From Clostridia bacterium (GTDB lineage Bacteria > Bacillota > Clostridia > Christensenellales > Aristaeellaceae): 32,459 bases of DNA. Positions 1 to 10,665 of the stretch are shown one piece after another; the first letter of the stretch is position 1; each line of letters begins with the position of its first letter. A program made the translations under genes and the position numbers. The notes beneath the pieces were generated by a model. The model was not told the DNA's origin. It saw only the letters and a list, made by a program, of their open reading frames with translations, and searched no databases. The stretch lies in the NCBI GenBank assembly GCA_017937505.1, contig JAGBDL010000031.1:1-32459 (forward strand), in the 5' to 3' direction.

Positions 1-7
1 ACAGAGC

Positions 8-110
8 GCATCAGATTTCTCGCTCTGACGAAGCCAAGTGCAGTGAGGCGTACTGGAGGTACGTTGAACGGAACGAGGCAAAGTCAGGGCGGAAAAGATG
101 GTGCGCGGAT
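8..110. other. Non-coding left edge with small inverted repeats
   Basis: No convincing gene. GAGCG near position 4 can pair with CGCTC near 21, and CGTAC..GTACG (about 49-64) forms another short hairpin. The stretch from about 22 to 100 has the look of a conserved intergenic element, but only one copy is present, so this cannot be tested here. The 62-codon minus-strand reading frame here runs through the downstream terminator and is not accepted. Confidence 0.25.
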
Positions 111-154
111 TGGGTCATTTTAACAAGAATTAGTATGAGAAGCATTTTGAAGCA

Positions 155-194
155 AAGCCCCCCGGGAGGCCCGCAAAGCCTCTCGGGGGGCTGA
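155..194 (-). terminator. Rho-independent terminator after the secreted 331-aa protein gene
   Basis: CCCCCCGGGAGGC and GCCTCTCGGGGGG flank a short loop and form a very stable stem. It sits about 15 bases beyond the stop codon of the minus-strand gene ending at 210. On the minus strand it is followed by a T-containing tract (GCTTTGCTTC), which is only moderately T-rich. Confidence 0.75.
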
Positions 195-209
195 TTCATT
201 TTCCGCCGC

Positions 210-1205
210 TTACGGCAGGGAGAGCATCATCACGCAGGGGCCGAAGAGGATCAGCGGCTTCATCAGCCTGACCCGCTGCGCCAGCGCAGTCTCCTCCGGC
301 TCAGCGCGCAGCGCTTCCAGCGCGGTCTGCGTCAGGGACAGCTTAATCACCGTCGGGCTGATGCGCGCGGCCTCAAAATTCTGGTTGAACGCGCATCCCG
401 GGCTGTCGTATACAAAGGGATACTGCGCGTGCACCTCATCCGCCTGGCCGTAGGGTGCGTACGGCTCGCCCGCAAGCGCCCGGGGCAGGGAATCGAGCAC
501 ATAGACCGTGCCGCTCTCCGCAAACGTACCGACGTGAAAGAACACCGTCAGATAATGCCCGCTCTTGCCGGAGCGCAGCGGCGCGCCGGAGGTCTCCGTG
601 CCCGCGCCCGCGCAGGCGAGGCAGAGCGTCGCGTCGTCCAAGCCCATCTCGTGCAGCGCCATCAGGAACTCCACCGCATCCGTCCAATCCGGGTGAACAG
701 CCATCCGGCTGACGAACATCAGCGGGGTCTGCGCACCGTCAAGGCGCTCAAGCACCTCCTGCGCGCTCAGCCGTGCCTGCGTAACGCACACGTCGCCGGG
801 ATACGCGCCGACCGTTTCCGCCAGATTCGGATACGTCTCCCGCTCGTCCGCCCGCAGCGCAGGATCGAGCAGACCGGGCAGGCTTTGCAGGTCAACGGGC
901 GCTTTGCCCCGGGAGCCGCGCGGAACGAGCAGAGAGAGCGTCTCCTGCACGAGGCCGACCGCCGTCTCCCGATCCGTCACGCCGAAGGAGGCGATCAGCC
1001 CGTTGACGACGGAGACCGGCATGCAGCCGCGGCGCTGCACGGTTGCGTGATGATAGGTGAGCGCCCCGATCGCCTCGTCGCGCTGGGACAGGACGCTCAG
1101 GCGCTGCATCCGTCCGTCCACGGAATGGTCTTCCGTTTCCTGCGCATAGCCATGCGGCGCCAGACACATCAGGGCAAGCAGCAAAGCCAGAAAGGCCCTT
1201 CTCAT
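210..1205 (-). CDS. Secreted protein of unknown function, possible papain-like (C39-like) fold
   Basis: A 331-residue protein beginning MRRAFLALLLALMCLAP, a clear signal peptide ending near AYAQ-type residues 19-22. The ATG at 1205 is chosen because GGGGGGA lies five bases upstream. An in-frame ATG at 1217 overlaps the stop of the upstream gene (TGATG) but would put four residues before the signal peptide. Cys61 (RRGCMPVSVVNG), His217 (SGHYLTVFF) and Asp238 (VYVLDSLP) occur in the order and with the flanking hydrophobic strands typical of C39-like cysteine peptidases. That assignment is inference from motif spacing only. The gene is translationally coupled to the FUSC-type membrane protein gene upstream and is followed by a strong terminator, so it ends a transcription unit. 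Confidence 0.8.
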   Translation of the reverse strand: MRRAFLALLLALMCLAPHGYAQETEDHSVDGRMQRLSVLSQRDEAIGALTYHHATVQRRGCMPVSVVNGLIASFGVTDRETAVGLVQETLSLLVPRGSRGKAPVDLQSLPGLLDPALRADERETYPNLAETVGAYPGDVCVTQARLSAQEVLERLDGAQTPLMFVSRMAVHPDWTDAVEFLMALHEMGLDDATLCLACAGAGTETSGAPLRSGKSGHYLTVFFHVGTFAESGTVYVLDSLPRALAGEPYAPYGQADEVHAQYPFVYDSPGCAFNQNFEAARISPTVIKLSLTQTALEALRAEPEETALAQRVRLMKPLILFGPCVMMLSLP

Positions 1206-1216
1206 GCTTCCCCCCA

Positions 1217-1795
1217 TCAGCGCCGCTTCGGCGGGTGATACAGCGCCACGCGGCTGAACGCCTCGCGCGCGTGCACCTTCATGTCCGCATAGTATTTGGG
1301 CATCGTCTGCATCCAGCCGCGCGGGAACACATAGCTGACAAACAGCGCGATCAGCACGCCCACCGCCGTATCGAAGATGCGGTTCATGGCGTAATCGATG
1401 TAGGTGGCTACCGGCGTGTTGAACAGCAGGATGCACAGCACGACGCCGCCCGGCTGCACGCCGCCCACCCAGAACATCTGGCAGGCGATGATGAGGATGA
1501 TCGTGCCGATGAACACGATGGGCACCAGCAGCAGCGTGTGATGCCCGTCCGGCACGAAGACCAGATACAGGCGGAAGAGCAGGATGCCCACCACGCCGCC
1601 GATGATCGTGCCGAAGAGGCGGTTGCCGCCGTTCTTGCGCGCATCCTCTAGATTATAGCCCATGCCGAAGATCACGCCGATGCACGCAAACGCCGGACTG
1701 CGGCCGACAAAGTAATATACCAGCGTGCAAAACGCCACCGCAAGCGCCGTCTTCACCGTGCGCATGCCCACACCGGGAATTCTCAGGGGTTCCAT
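1217..1795 (-). CDS. FUSC/aromatic acid exporter (ArAE_1)-type membrane protein
   Basis: A 192-residue integral membrane protein. The N-terminal part (GMRTVKTALAVAFCTLVYYF, then FACIGVIFGMGYNLEDARKNG and NRLFGTIIGGVVGIL) carries the hallmark pattern of the DUF939/ArAE_1 family: short helices followed by a basic loop and a glycine-rich helix. Members are thought to export aromatic acids or related compounds, but substrates are mostly unproven. About five hydrophobic segments are visible, and the protein ends in a short basic tail, shorter than full FUSC proteins. The ATG at 1795 is preferred because GGGAGG lies eight bases upstream; a longer GTG start at 1831 would absorb that site. The stop overlaps a possible start of the next gene. 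Confidence 0.85.
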   Translation of the reverse strand: MEPLRIPGVGMRTVKTALAVAFCTLVYYFVGRSPAFACIGVIFGMGYNLEDARKNGGNRLFGTIIGGVVGILLFRLYLVFVPDGHHTLLLVPIVFIGTIILIIACQMFWVGGVQPGGVVLCILLFNTPVATYIDYAMNRIFDTAVGVLIALFVSYVFPRGWMQTMPKYYADMKVHAREAFSRVALYHPPKRR

Positions 1796-1846
1796 CGGAA
1801 ATGCCTCCCATATCTTATGTAAATTGATCACAGAGGGATTGCCCGT

Positions 1847-3775
1847 TTACGGGGCCTCCAGCCCCAGCTCCTCGTACGCCTGGTCGATCGCCGCATTCCA
1901 GGCGGTGACGACCTCCGGGCGCTCCGGCGCCTTGCAGATGGAACAGGGCGTCAGCTCCGTGTACGGATAACGCGAGAGCGTGCCGTACTTGAGCTCCGTG
2001 AGCGGCAGGTATTTGCTGCGCACGCTCGAGCAGTTTGGATCGGTATGGTACTTCGAGCCGCCGTTCGGGTTATAGTACATGGAGACGTCGCTGTCCGTCT
2101 CCTCAAGCTTTCTGCCGTCGTCATCCCAGACGATGATCTTGATGTTCTTCTCGTTTCGCAGGTTCTTCCAGATCCATTCATGGTTGTAGCCGTCCGCGTT
2201 GGCCTTGCGCTGCACGCGGATGCAGCCATGGGACGCGCGGGAGCCCAGCGCGCTCTCGCAGATGCTGAAATCGCCGGTGCCGTCCGCCAGCACGCCGGCC
2301 TTTTCGCCGTAATAGATTTCCGGCACCATGTGCAGCAGGTCGCCGCCGTTGAAGCGGATGGCCTGATCGCACCACAGGTTGCCCGACCAGAAGCCGCCCG
2401 TCGCGCTGATGAGCAGGAAATCGCCGGAGGCCGTCTCGCAGAAGGCCTCGTTCTGTCCCGTGGTCGTGCCGGTGGACACCAGCAGCTCCGTGAGCAGCTT
2501 GCCCTCCTTGTACAGGTACAGCCGCTGCGTCCGCTTGTCCACGATCATGCCCCAGGTTCGGTTCGGCGTGACGGTCCTCAGGCGGCCCGGGCGCACCCAG
2601 CCCTCCTCCAGCTCGTCGTAATCGTTGTACGCCTGAATTTTCGACCAGCCGTCCTGCTCCTCCAGCACATGCACTCCGACTGATTCGCCATAAAAAAAGC
2701 CGCGGTTCGCATCCGTGGTCTTCCTGCTGCCGTTGGGCCCATCCGAGAGGTAGACCTTTTCCTTCTGGTCGACGTCCAGCACCGTGATGTCTTCCATCAG
2801 GCGGCTCCACGCCGCCTCCTCGTCATACGGGTCGAACTCGCCAAACCAGTTCGCCGCAATCGCTTCCTTGGCCGTCTCGATCATCGCCCGGGCCTCGGCC
2901 TCGGCCCGTTCCTGGGCCTTGGTTTCCGCCTGCTGCCGCTTCTCCTCGATCTCCTGCTCAATCTTCATCAGTGTCTCGCGGTCGGCCACGCCGGTCGCGG
3001 AGAGGCCGCGCGCCTTCTGATAATTCTTCGTGGCCGTCTGCGTGCCCTTGCCGAACTTGCCGGCGGGCTCGTCGTTGTAAAAGCCCAGCTCGATCAGGTT
3101 CTTCTGGAAGGCCACAACCTCCTCGCTGCTGGAGCCCATCTTCAGCTCCGTGCCCACCAGACCGCTCTCGCGCACGCCATAGCCGCGGATGGACGGATCG
3201 TCCAGCCGGTAGGTATAGCGGCGCACCTGCGTCGGCGTCGGGCCAAGGATGTGGTTATTGCCCTCGATGGTGTGCACCAGGTAGGTGCCGTCGGTGTCCT
3301 GCGTCACAAACTCGACGATGCCCACGTGATCGAGCCGGTTGTACTTGTACCACTCGATGTAGATGAGATCGCCGCGCTGCGGAATGTACGGCCTGTCTGC
3401 GACGGCCACGCCGTCCGAGAGGTAAAACTGGCCCTCCTCGCCCCGCAGTCCGCCGCCAACGGTGATGTAGCGTCCGCGCTCCTTGAACCAGGCGGCGCCG
3501 TCTTCGCAGCTGGTCTGCAGGGGATAGTCCGTGCCGAGCATGGACGTGCCGTAGACCTCGTCCGCGCGCGCCACGCACCAGGAGACAAACTCCGAGCACC
3601 ACTCGCCGTAGGCCTTGCCGCCCCACTCGCCGTACTTGCTGTATCCGCCCTTGGTGGCGGTGTAGCCCAGCTCGCTCACGGCGGCATTGACCAGCATTTC
3701 CGCCTGATCGTCCGCCAACGCGCACGCGCCCAGCAGCAAAATGCATGACAGAAGAAGCGCCACAATGTGTTTCAT
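1847..3775 (-). CDS. Secreted CHAP + peptidoglycan-binding + L,D-transpeptidase (YkuD) protein
   Basis: A 642-residue exported protein with several cell-wall domains. A signal peptide covers residues 1-21; LLGAC at 15-18 could be a lipobox, so it may be a lipoprotein. Residues about 25-200 are a CHAP-type amidase/peptidase domain with GEWCSEFVSW (Cys60) and RLDHVGIVEF (His150). Residues about 207-270 match a peptidoglycan-binding repeat (SSSEEVVAFQKNLIELGFYN). A Glu/Arg/Ala-rich coiled coil covers about 270-300, then an SH3-like stretch at about 330-390. The YkuD domain (about 395-545) carries the catalytic SHGCIRV motif near residue 515. A C-terminal segment (about 565-620) has Cys and His residues spaced like a small metal site (YHTDPNC, then CSIC). 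Predicted role: cutting and 3-3 crosslinking of peptidoglycan outside the cell. Ribosome site AAAGGA before the ATG. Confidence 0.92.
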   Translation of the reverse strand: MKHIVALLLSCILLLGACALADDQAEMLVNAAVSELGYTATKGGYSKYGEWGGKAYGEWCSEFVSWCVARADEVYGTSMLGTDYPLQTSCEDGAAWFKERGRYITVGGGLRGEEGQFYLSDGVAVADRPYIPQRGDLIYIEWYKYNRLDHVGIVEFVTQDTDGTYLVHTIEGNNHILGPTPTQVRRYTYRLDDPSIRGYGVRESGLVGTELKMGSSSEEVVAFQKNLIELGFYNDEPAGKFGKGTQTATKNYQKARGLSATGVADRETLMKIEQEIEEKRQQAETKAQERAEAEARAMIETAKEAIAANWFGEFDPYDEEAAWSRLMEDITVLDVDQKEKVYLSDGPNGSRKTTDANRGFFYGESVGVHVLEEQDGWSKIQAYNDYDELEEGWVRPGRLRTVTPNRTWGMIVDKRTQRLYLYKEGKLLTELLVSTGTTTGQNEAFCETASGDFLLISATGGFWSGNLWCDQAIRFNGGDLLHMVPEIYYGEKAGVLADGTGDFSICESALGSRASHGCIRVQRKANADGYNHEWIWKNLRNEKNIKIIVWDDDGRKLEETDSDVSMYYNPNGGSKYHTDPNCSSVRSKYLPLTELKYGTLSRYPYTELTPCSICKAPERPEVVTAWNAAIDQAYEELGLEAP

Positions 3776-3932
3776 GTTTTCGATCCTTTCAAGCCATTCA
3801 CGCTGTCAATCCTTCTGCAAAGCGCCGGCCTCGACCGCAAAGCAGCGGGATTGACGGCGTTTCGTCGGCGATGCAGCCGGCATCATGCCGGTGTATCCAC
3901 AAGACGAACGGGCATGTGGATTTCTTCCCGGT

Positions 3933-4646
3933 TTACAGAAGAATCTCCGCTTCCCGCGCCCAGATTGCCTCATCAAAGCTGCGCCAGGGCCGCGCGTCCA
4001 CGGGCGGCAGGGCGGTAAAGCGCAGCTCCTCCTTCTTCGTGGGATGCACAAGCCCCAGATGCGCGCCCCACAGCGCGATCTGCTCGCCGGGCCTGCCCGC
4101 GCCATAGCGCGCGTCGCCCCAGATGGGGAAGCCCGCGTGGGACGTCTGCACGCGAATCTGATGCGAGCGGCCGGTGAAGAGCTTCACGCGGATGAGCGAG
4201 AGCCCGTCCGTCTCGCCCGCCTTCTGCCAGGCGAGCCGCGCGTCCTTCGCGCCGGGCGTGCCCGCCGCCACCGCGCGCACGGTGTTGGTCCGCTCGTCCT
4301 TGAGCAGCCAATCCTGCAGCTCGATACGCTCCGGCGCGCTGCCGCGCACAGCAGCGACGTACTGGCGGGCAAGCGTTTTCGCACGCACCTGCTCGCTGAG
4401 CCTGTCCGCCGCCTTGCTCGTCCTGGCCAGCACGACAAGGCCGCCCACCGGGCGATCCAGCCTGTGCACCAGGCCCAGATACACCGCGCCGGGCTTCTCA
4501 TATTTCTCCGCGATGTAGCGCTTCATCGTGCTGTGCAGGTCGGGGTCGCCGGAGGCGTCCGCCTGCGTGGGCATGTTCGGCGGCTTGACGACCACCAGCA
4601 GGTGGTTGTCCTCGTAGACGATTTGAATGCCGTGGTATTTTTCCAT
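3933..4646 (-). CDS. RluA-family RNA pseudouridine synthase
   Basis: A 237-residue protein carrying the RluA catalytic signature HRLDRPVGGL, with the catalytic aspartate at about residue 64. The N-terminal strand IQIVYEDNHLLVVVKPPNMPT and the C-terminal TGRSHQIRVQTSHAGFPIWGD are also classic for the family. It converts uridine to pseudouridine in rRNA or tRNA; the target site cannot be read from sequence. It has no N-terminal S4 domain, so it resembles the single-domain RluA/RluC-like group of Firmicutes. The ATG at 4646 is chosen, with only a weak purine-rich site upstream; a TTG at 4667 would add seven residues. A stable inverted repeat (4672-4709) lies in its 5' leader. Confidence 0.9.
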   Translation of the reverse strand: MEKYHGIQIVYEDNHLLVVVKPPNMPTQADASGDPDLHSTMKRYIAEKYEKPGAVYLGLVHRLDRPVGGLVVLARTSKAADRLSEQVRAKTLARQYVAAVRGSAPERIELQDWLLKDERTNTVRAVAAGTPGAKDARLAWQKAGETDGLSLIRVKLFTGRSHQIRVQTSHAGFPIWGDARYGAGRPGEQIALWGAHLGLVHPTKKEELRFTALPPVDARPWRSFDEAIWAREAEILL

Positions 4647-4671
4647 AACCGATACTTTGCAGATCAAATCC

Positions 4672-4709
4672 GTCTCAATCGTAGGATGCTGCGCATCCTG
4701 CTCTGAGAC
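4672..4709. repeat. Long inverted repeat in the leader of the pseudouridine synthase gene
   Basis: Outer arms GTCTCA (4672-4677) and TGAGAC (4704-4709) enclose inner arms AGGATGC (4683-4689) and GCATCCT (4693-4699) with a three-base loop. The structure lies between repeat copy A and the start codon at 4646. No T-run follows on the minus strand, so it is not a classic terminator. Confidence 0.55.
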
Positions 4710-4730
4710 TACGTTTTCCAGATAGAATGG

Positions 4731-4803
4731 GATACGTTAGGGCCGCAGGCCCCAAACCCCGCCTGGGGATTTCATCCCCAGACCCCTGCTTCCGCTTCGC
4801 GGC
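4731..4803 (-). repeat. Two-hairpin interspersed repeat, copy A
   Basis: Read on the minus strand it begins just after the TAA of the methyltransferase gene with CGCGAAGCGGAAGCAGGG. It continues with hairpin 1 (CTGGGGATGAAATCCCCAG) and hairpin 2 (GGGGCCTGCGGCCC) and ends TAACGTATC. It has no inserted module. Confidence 0.85.
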
Positions 4804-4807
4804 GGCT

Positions 4808-5698
4808 TTATACGCTTTGCTTCTTCTCCCAGCGTCCGCTGGTGCCGCAGGGCAGCACGCCGCCCGCGCTCACCGGCAGGCAGAGCTCGTCCGCATTCAC
4901 CTCGCCGCCGAAGCGGGAGGTCACGCACATATCGACCATATTGCCCAGCACGCTGGCCTGGAAGCCCGTCGTGTAGCCATTGAGCAGGAAGAACAGCGGG
5001 TCCTCGCACAGCGCCTCGCTCGCCGCCTTCACCAGGCCGTAAAGCTCGTTTTCCAGCTTCCAGACCTCGCCGCCCGGGCCGCGCCCATAGCTGGGCGGAT
5101 CCATCAGGATGCCGTCGTAGAAGCGGCCGCGCCGGGCCTCGCGCTGCACGAACTTGAGCGCGTCGTCGACGATCCAGCGCGTGCTCTCCTCCGGCAGGCC
5201 GCTCAGCTCGCGGTTCTCCCGCGCCCACTGCACCATGCCCTTGGCCGCGTCGCAGTGGCACACCTGCGCGCCCGCCGCCGCGCACGCCATCGTCGCGCCG
5301 CCGGTGTAGGCAAACAGGTTGAGCACGCGAACCTCGCGTCCCTCGGCGCGGCGGGCCTTCACCAGCTGGTTCATCCAGTCCCAGTTGGCCGCCTGCTCCG
5401 GGAAGAGTCCCGTGTGCTTGAAGCCCGTCGGGCGGACGTAGAACCTGAGCGCGTCGCCGTTGCAGGCGTAGCGCACTTCCCAGCGCTCCGGAAGCCGTTC
5501 AAAGAACTCCCAGCTGCCGCCGCCCTTCTCGCTGCGGTGGTAGTGTGCCTGCGCCCTGCGCCACAGCGAGGGATCGCGCGCGGGCCAGATCGCCTGCGGG
5601 TCCGGGCGGCGCAGGTACACGTCACCCCAGCGTTCCAGCTTCTCGCCGCCGCCGCAGTCGAGCACCTCGTAATCCTGCCACTTGTCTGCAATAAACAT
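4808..5698 (-). CDS. RlmI-like class I SAM-dependent RNA methyltransferase
   Basis: A 296-residue methyltransferase. The SAM-binding motif VLNLFAYTGGATMACAAAGA spans about residues 126-145, followed by the acidic end of strand 2 (CHCDAAKG) and the catalytic motif MDPPSYGRG at about 199-207. This pattern is typical of the RlmI/RlmK-type (Methyltrans_SAM) family that makes 5-methylcytosine in 23S rRNA; target specificity is inferred. The N-terminal PUA domain of E. coli RlmI is absent, so this is the short form common in Firmicutes. The ATG at 5698 has AGAGGA nearby and is preferred over an upstream extension that would translate repeat copy B. Repeat copies lie on both sides of the gene. Confidence 0.87.
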   Translation of the reverse strand: MFIADKWQDYEVLDCGGGEKLERWGDVYLRRPDPQAIWPARDPSLWRRAQAHYHRSEKGGGSWEFFERLPERWEVRYACNGDALRFYVRPTGFKHTGLFPEQAANWDWMNQLVKARRAEGREVRVLNLFAYTGGATMACAAAGAQVCHCDAAKGMVQWARENRELSGLPEESTRWIVDDALKFVQREARRGRFYDGILMDPPSYGRGPGGEVWKLENELYGLVKAASEALCEDPLFFLLNGYTTGFQASVLGNMVDMCVTSRFGGEVNADELCLPVSAGGVLPCGTSGRWEKKQSV

Positions 5699-5723
5699 GG
5701 GATTCCTCTCTTCTTTTTCATGG

Positions 5724-5891
5724 GATACGTTGGGCTGCCGCCCAAACCCGCCTGAGGGGACCGAAGTCGAGCGCGCCCTGTGGGCGATACAGCGAGACGG
5801 AGCGTCGGGAATCGCAAGAAGTGCCGCTTGCGGCACGACTATGCGAGTTCCCCGGACTTTCATCCCTCAGACTCCCTTCTCCGCTTCGCGC
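5724..5891 (-). repeat. Two-hairpin interspersed repeat, copy B, carrying an inserted module
   Basis: Its minus-strand order is CGCGAAGCGGAGAAGGG, interrupted hairpin 1 (CTGAGGG...CCCTCAG), hairpin 2 (TTGGGCGGCAGCCCAA) and ACGTATC. Hairpin 1 is split by a 98-bp module (5759-5856). The module lies in the opposite orientation, relative to the host repeat, from that seen in copies C and H. The copy fills the gap between the GH4-like gene and the methyltransferase gene. Confidence 0.85.
5759..5856 (+). mobile_element. Nested ~98-bp structured module inside repeat copy B
   Basis: The plus strand begins GACCGAAGTC and ends GAGTTCCCCGGA. It aligns along its length with 7252-7347 (reverse complement) and 32324-32419. 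Two internal stems are visible: CGCCC-TGT-GGGCG near 5776-5788 and GTGCCGC-TT-GCGGCAC at 5821-5836. It contains no reading frame of note. Calling it mobile is inference from its presence in some repeat copies and at different positions within them. Confidence 0.6.
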
Positions 5892-5911
5892 ATATCGGCG
5901 CGGCCTGGCCT

Positions 5912-7219
5912 TTAGAAGAACCGCTTGAGCTTGTCCTTCTGCGCTTCCATCATATCAGAAAGCACGCCCTCTGTATAGAGCAAATCGATGCCCGTAAGCG
6001 CCGGATCGATCTCCATCGCCTCGCGCAGCGCCACGCGGCTGCCGGAGCAGGCCGCCTCGGCGTAGAGCACGTTGCAAAGGCTCAGCTGGCCCATCAGGTC
6101 GTGCAGCTCCACGGGCAGCTCCACGCTCTCGCCGTGCGCGCCGTCTGCGGAAACCGCCGCCGGGCACTCCACGAAGCGGCCAGGCGCCACGCCCTCGACC
6201 GCGCCGTCGCACGGCATGTTGAGGTTGGCTACCCTGCAGTCGCCCTCGCCCCAGAGCGCGCGCAGGATCTCGACCGGACGCGCCGTCTGCAGGCCGCTCG
6301 TGCGGATCTGGCCCCATGCCGGTGCGCCCTTGGGCGACATCGGCCCATGCACGGCGAGCATCGCCAGGTTGCGCTTGCGCAGCTCGTAGTCCGCCAGGCC
6401 CACGCCGGAGAGCAGCACGGTCTTGCGCGGGCTCTTCTCCGTATCGGCCAGCAGCTCGTACTGCATCACGCGCTCGCCCGCCGGGATCGCGCCGTACCAG
6501 TCGATGTACTGGCTGGAGAGCTCCTCACGGGAGTCCTCCTGCATCTCCTTCATGCAGCGGGGGATCAGATCCTCGTCCTTCCTCCGGTCGACAAGCCGCG
6601 TCACCCACGAGAAGTTGTTCAGGCCCGCGCAGGTGATGTCGAGGTCTTCCTCCTTGACGTCCAGATACAGCGCCAGCCGCTTTCTCGTCTGCTCGGTCAC
6701 GCCGCTCACGCCCAGCGTGCGCACGCCGCAGAAGCGCTGCGCGCACTCGCACGCACGCGCGAGCTGGATGCCGCCAAAGCCGCTGTCGCAGATGATCAGC
6801 GGCGCATCCGGGCATTCCTCGCTCATCTGCGTCGCCAGATCGGTGATGAAGTCGAGCACGCGCATCGTCTGCATCGCGCCGCCGATGCCGCCGCGCAGGC
6901 GCACCTGCTTGCCCAGGCCCACCTCATCGAGCGCCTTGAGATCGAGCTTCCACGCCTCCTCGTCGAGGAAATCCGCGCAGAAGATGACCGCGTCGGCGGA
7001 GAACGTCGCCTTGCTCAGCTGCGTGGTGTAGTAAAACCGGGCCTCGCAGCCAAAGGCCCGCGCCAGCGCCTGCGCGCCGCGGGCGGACAGCTCCGCCATA
7101 TCCAGGTCGCTGTCCACCATCCAGACCTCCACCGGCGTGCGCCAGCGCACAAAGAGATCCTCGAAAATGGCGGGGGCAAAGTGATACGAGCCCGCGCCGG
7201 CAATCACAATTTTTCTCAT
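5912..7219 (-). CDS. Glycoside hydrolase family 4-like protein, divergent at the metal site
   Basis: A 435-residue protein. It opens with the NAD-binding start MRKIVIAGAGSYHFAP found in family 4 glycosidases (alpha-glucosidase, alpha-galacturonidase and phospho-glycosidase type). It keeps that family's overall length and the downstream segment CAGLNNFSWVTRL (about 197-209). Family 4 enzymes oxidise the sugar with NAD and need Mn, normally held by a Cys in a CHS-type motif and a His in a GLNH-type motif. Here those positions appear to read LGVSGV (169-174) and NN (201-202), and the usual NPxN-type loop reads ICDSGFG (143-149). So it may use another chemistry, another metal site, or be a regulator or inactive. 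Start ATG 7219 fits the family N-terminus; a GTG at 7237 is possible. Ribosome site weak. Confidence 0.75.
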   Translation of the reverse strand: MRKIVIAGAGSYHFAPAIFEDLFVRWRTPVEVWMVDSDLDMAELSARGAQALARAFGCEARFYYTTQLSKATFSADAVIFCADFLDEEAWKLDLKALDEVGLGKQVRLRGGIGGAMQTMRVLDFITDLATQMSEECPDAPLIICDSGFGGIQLARACECAQRFCGVRTLGVSGVTEQTRKRLALYLDVKEEDLDITCAGLNNFSWVTRLVDRRKDEDLIPRCMKEMQEDSREELSSQYIDWYGAIPAGERVMQYELLADTEKSPRKTVLLSGVGLADYELRKRNLAMLAVHGPMSPKGAPAWGQIRTSGLQTARPVEILRALWGEGDCRVANLNMPCDGAVEGVAPGRFVECPAAVSADGAHGESVELPVELHDLMGQLSLCNVLYAEAACSGSRVALREAMEIDPALTGIDLLYTEGVLSDMMEAQKDKLKRFF

Positions 7220-7235
7220 GATAACATTCGCTTTC

Positions 7236-7398
7236 ACGTTAGGGCTGCCGATCCGGGGAACTCGTATAGTCGCGCCAACAGGCGCTCCTTACGATTCCCG
7301 ACGTTCCGCCTGCCTGTTTCCGCCACTGGCGGCGACAGGCTCCAGTCCCTAAAACCTGCCTGAGGGATTTCATCCCTTGACCCTTCTCCGCTTCGCGC
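7236..7398 (-). repeat. Two-hairpin interspersed repeat, copy C, with module in hairpin 2
   Basis: On the minus strand it runs CGCGAAGCGGAGAAGGG, hairpin 1 (GGGATGAAATCCCT), then GGTTTTAGGG followed by the inserted module, then CGGCAGCCCTAACGT. The module therefore interrupts hairpin 2, unlike copies B and H, where it interrupts hairpin 1. The copy lies between the ileS terminator and the GH4-like gene. Confidence 0.85.
7252..7347 (-). mobile_element. Nested 96-bp structured module inside repeat copy C
   Basis: Its reverse complement begins GACTGGAGCCTG and ends GAGTTCCCCGGA. It differs from the copy at 32324-32419 at about 10 of 96 aligned positions by eye. Several differences are paired within stems: CCGCC-AGT-GGCGG here against CGCCC-AGT-GGGCG there, and GCGCC-TGTT-GGCGC here against GTGCC-TGAT-GGCGC there. 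Confidence 0.6.
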
Positions 7399-7440
7399 AT
7401 GGAAAAGCCGCTTCAGCGAAGAACGGGAAAAATCAAAGAA

Positions 7441-7490
7441 TTGCGCCCGGACGCCGGGGACTGCAAATCCCCGGCGTCCCTTGGGCGCAA
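7441..7490 (-). terminator. Terminator-like long inverted repeat after ileS
   Basis: The 12-bp perfect arms GGACGCCGGGGA (7449-7460) and TCCCCGGCGTCC (7468-7479) are extended by TTGCGCCC (7441-7448) and GGGCGCAA (7483-7490). It lies about 18 bases after the ileS stop. On the minus strand it is followed by TTCTTTGATTTTTCCC, a T-rich but interrupted tail. Confidence 0.75.
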
Positions 7491-7507
7491 AGCAATCGCT
7501 ATAAGGA

Positions 7508-10636
<3,129 letters not shown>

Positions 10637-10665
10637 GATCCCTTTCCTCCAACTTCAGGTATAGT

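Noticed and set aside
11..199. 62-codon minus-strand frame at the left edge
   Set aside because: It includes the terminator stem at 155-194 and has no ribosome site or protein-like features.
3878..3892. CCGGCATCATGCCGG palindrome downstream of the pseudouridine synthase gene
   Set aside because: The short stem has no T-run on either strand, so it cannot be called a terminator or operator.
5698..5863. N-terminal extension of the methyltransferase frame
   Set aside because: It would translate repeat copy B and its module; a good ribosome site supports the ATG at 5698. The same reasoning removes the extension of the cysteine desulfurase beyond 19962.
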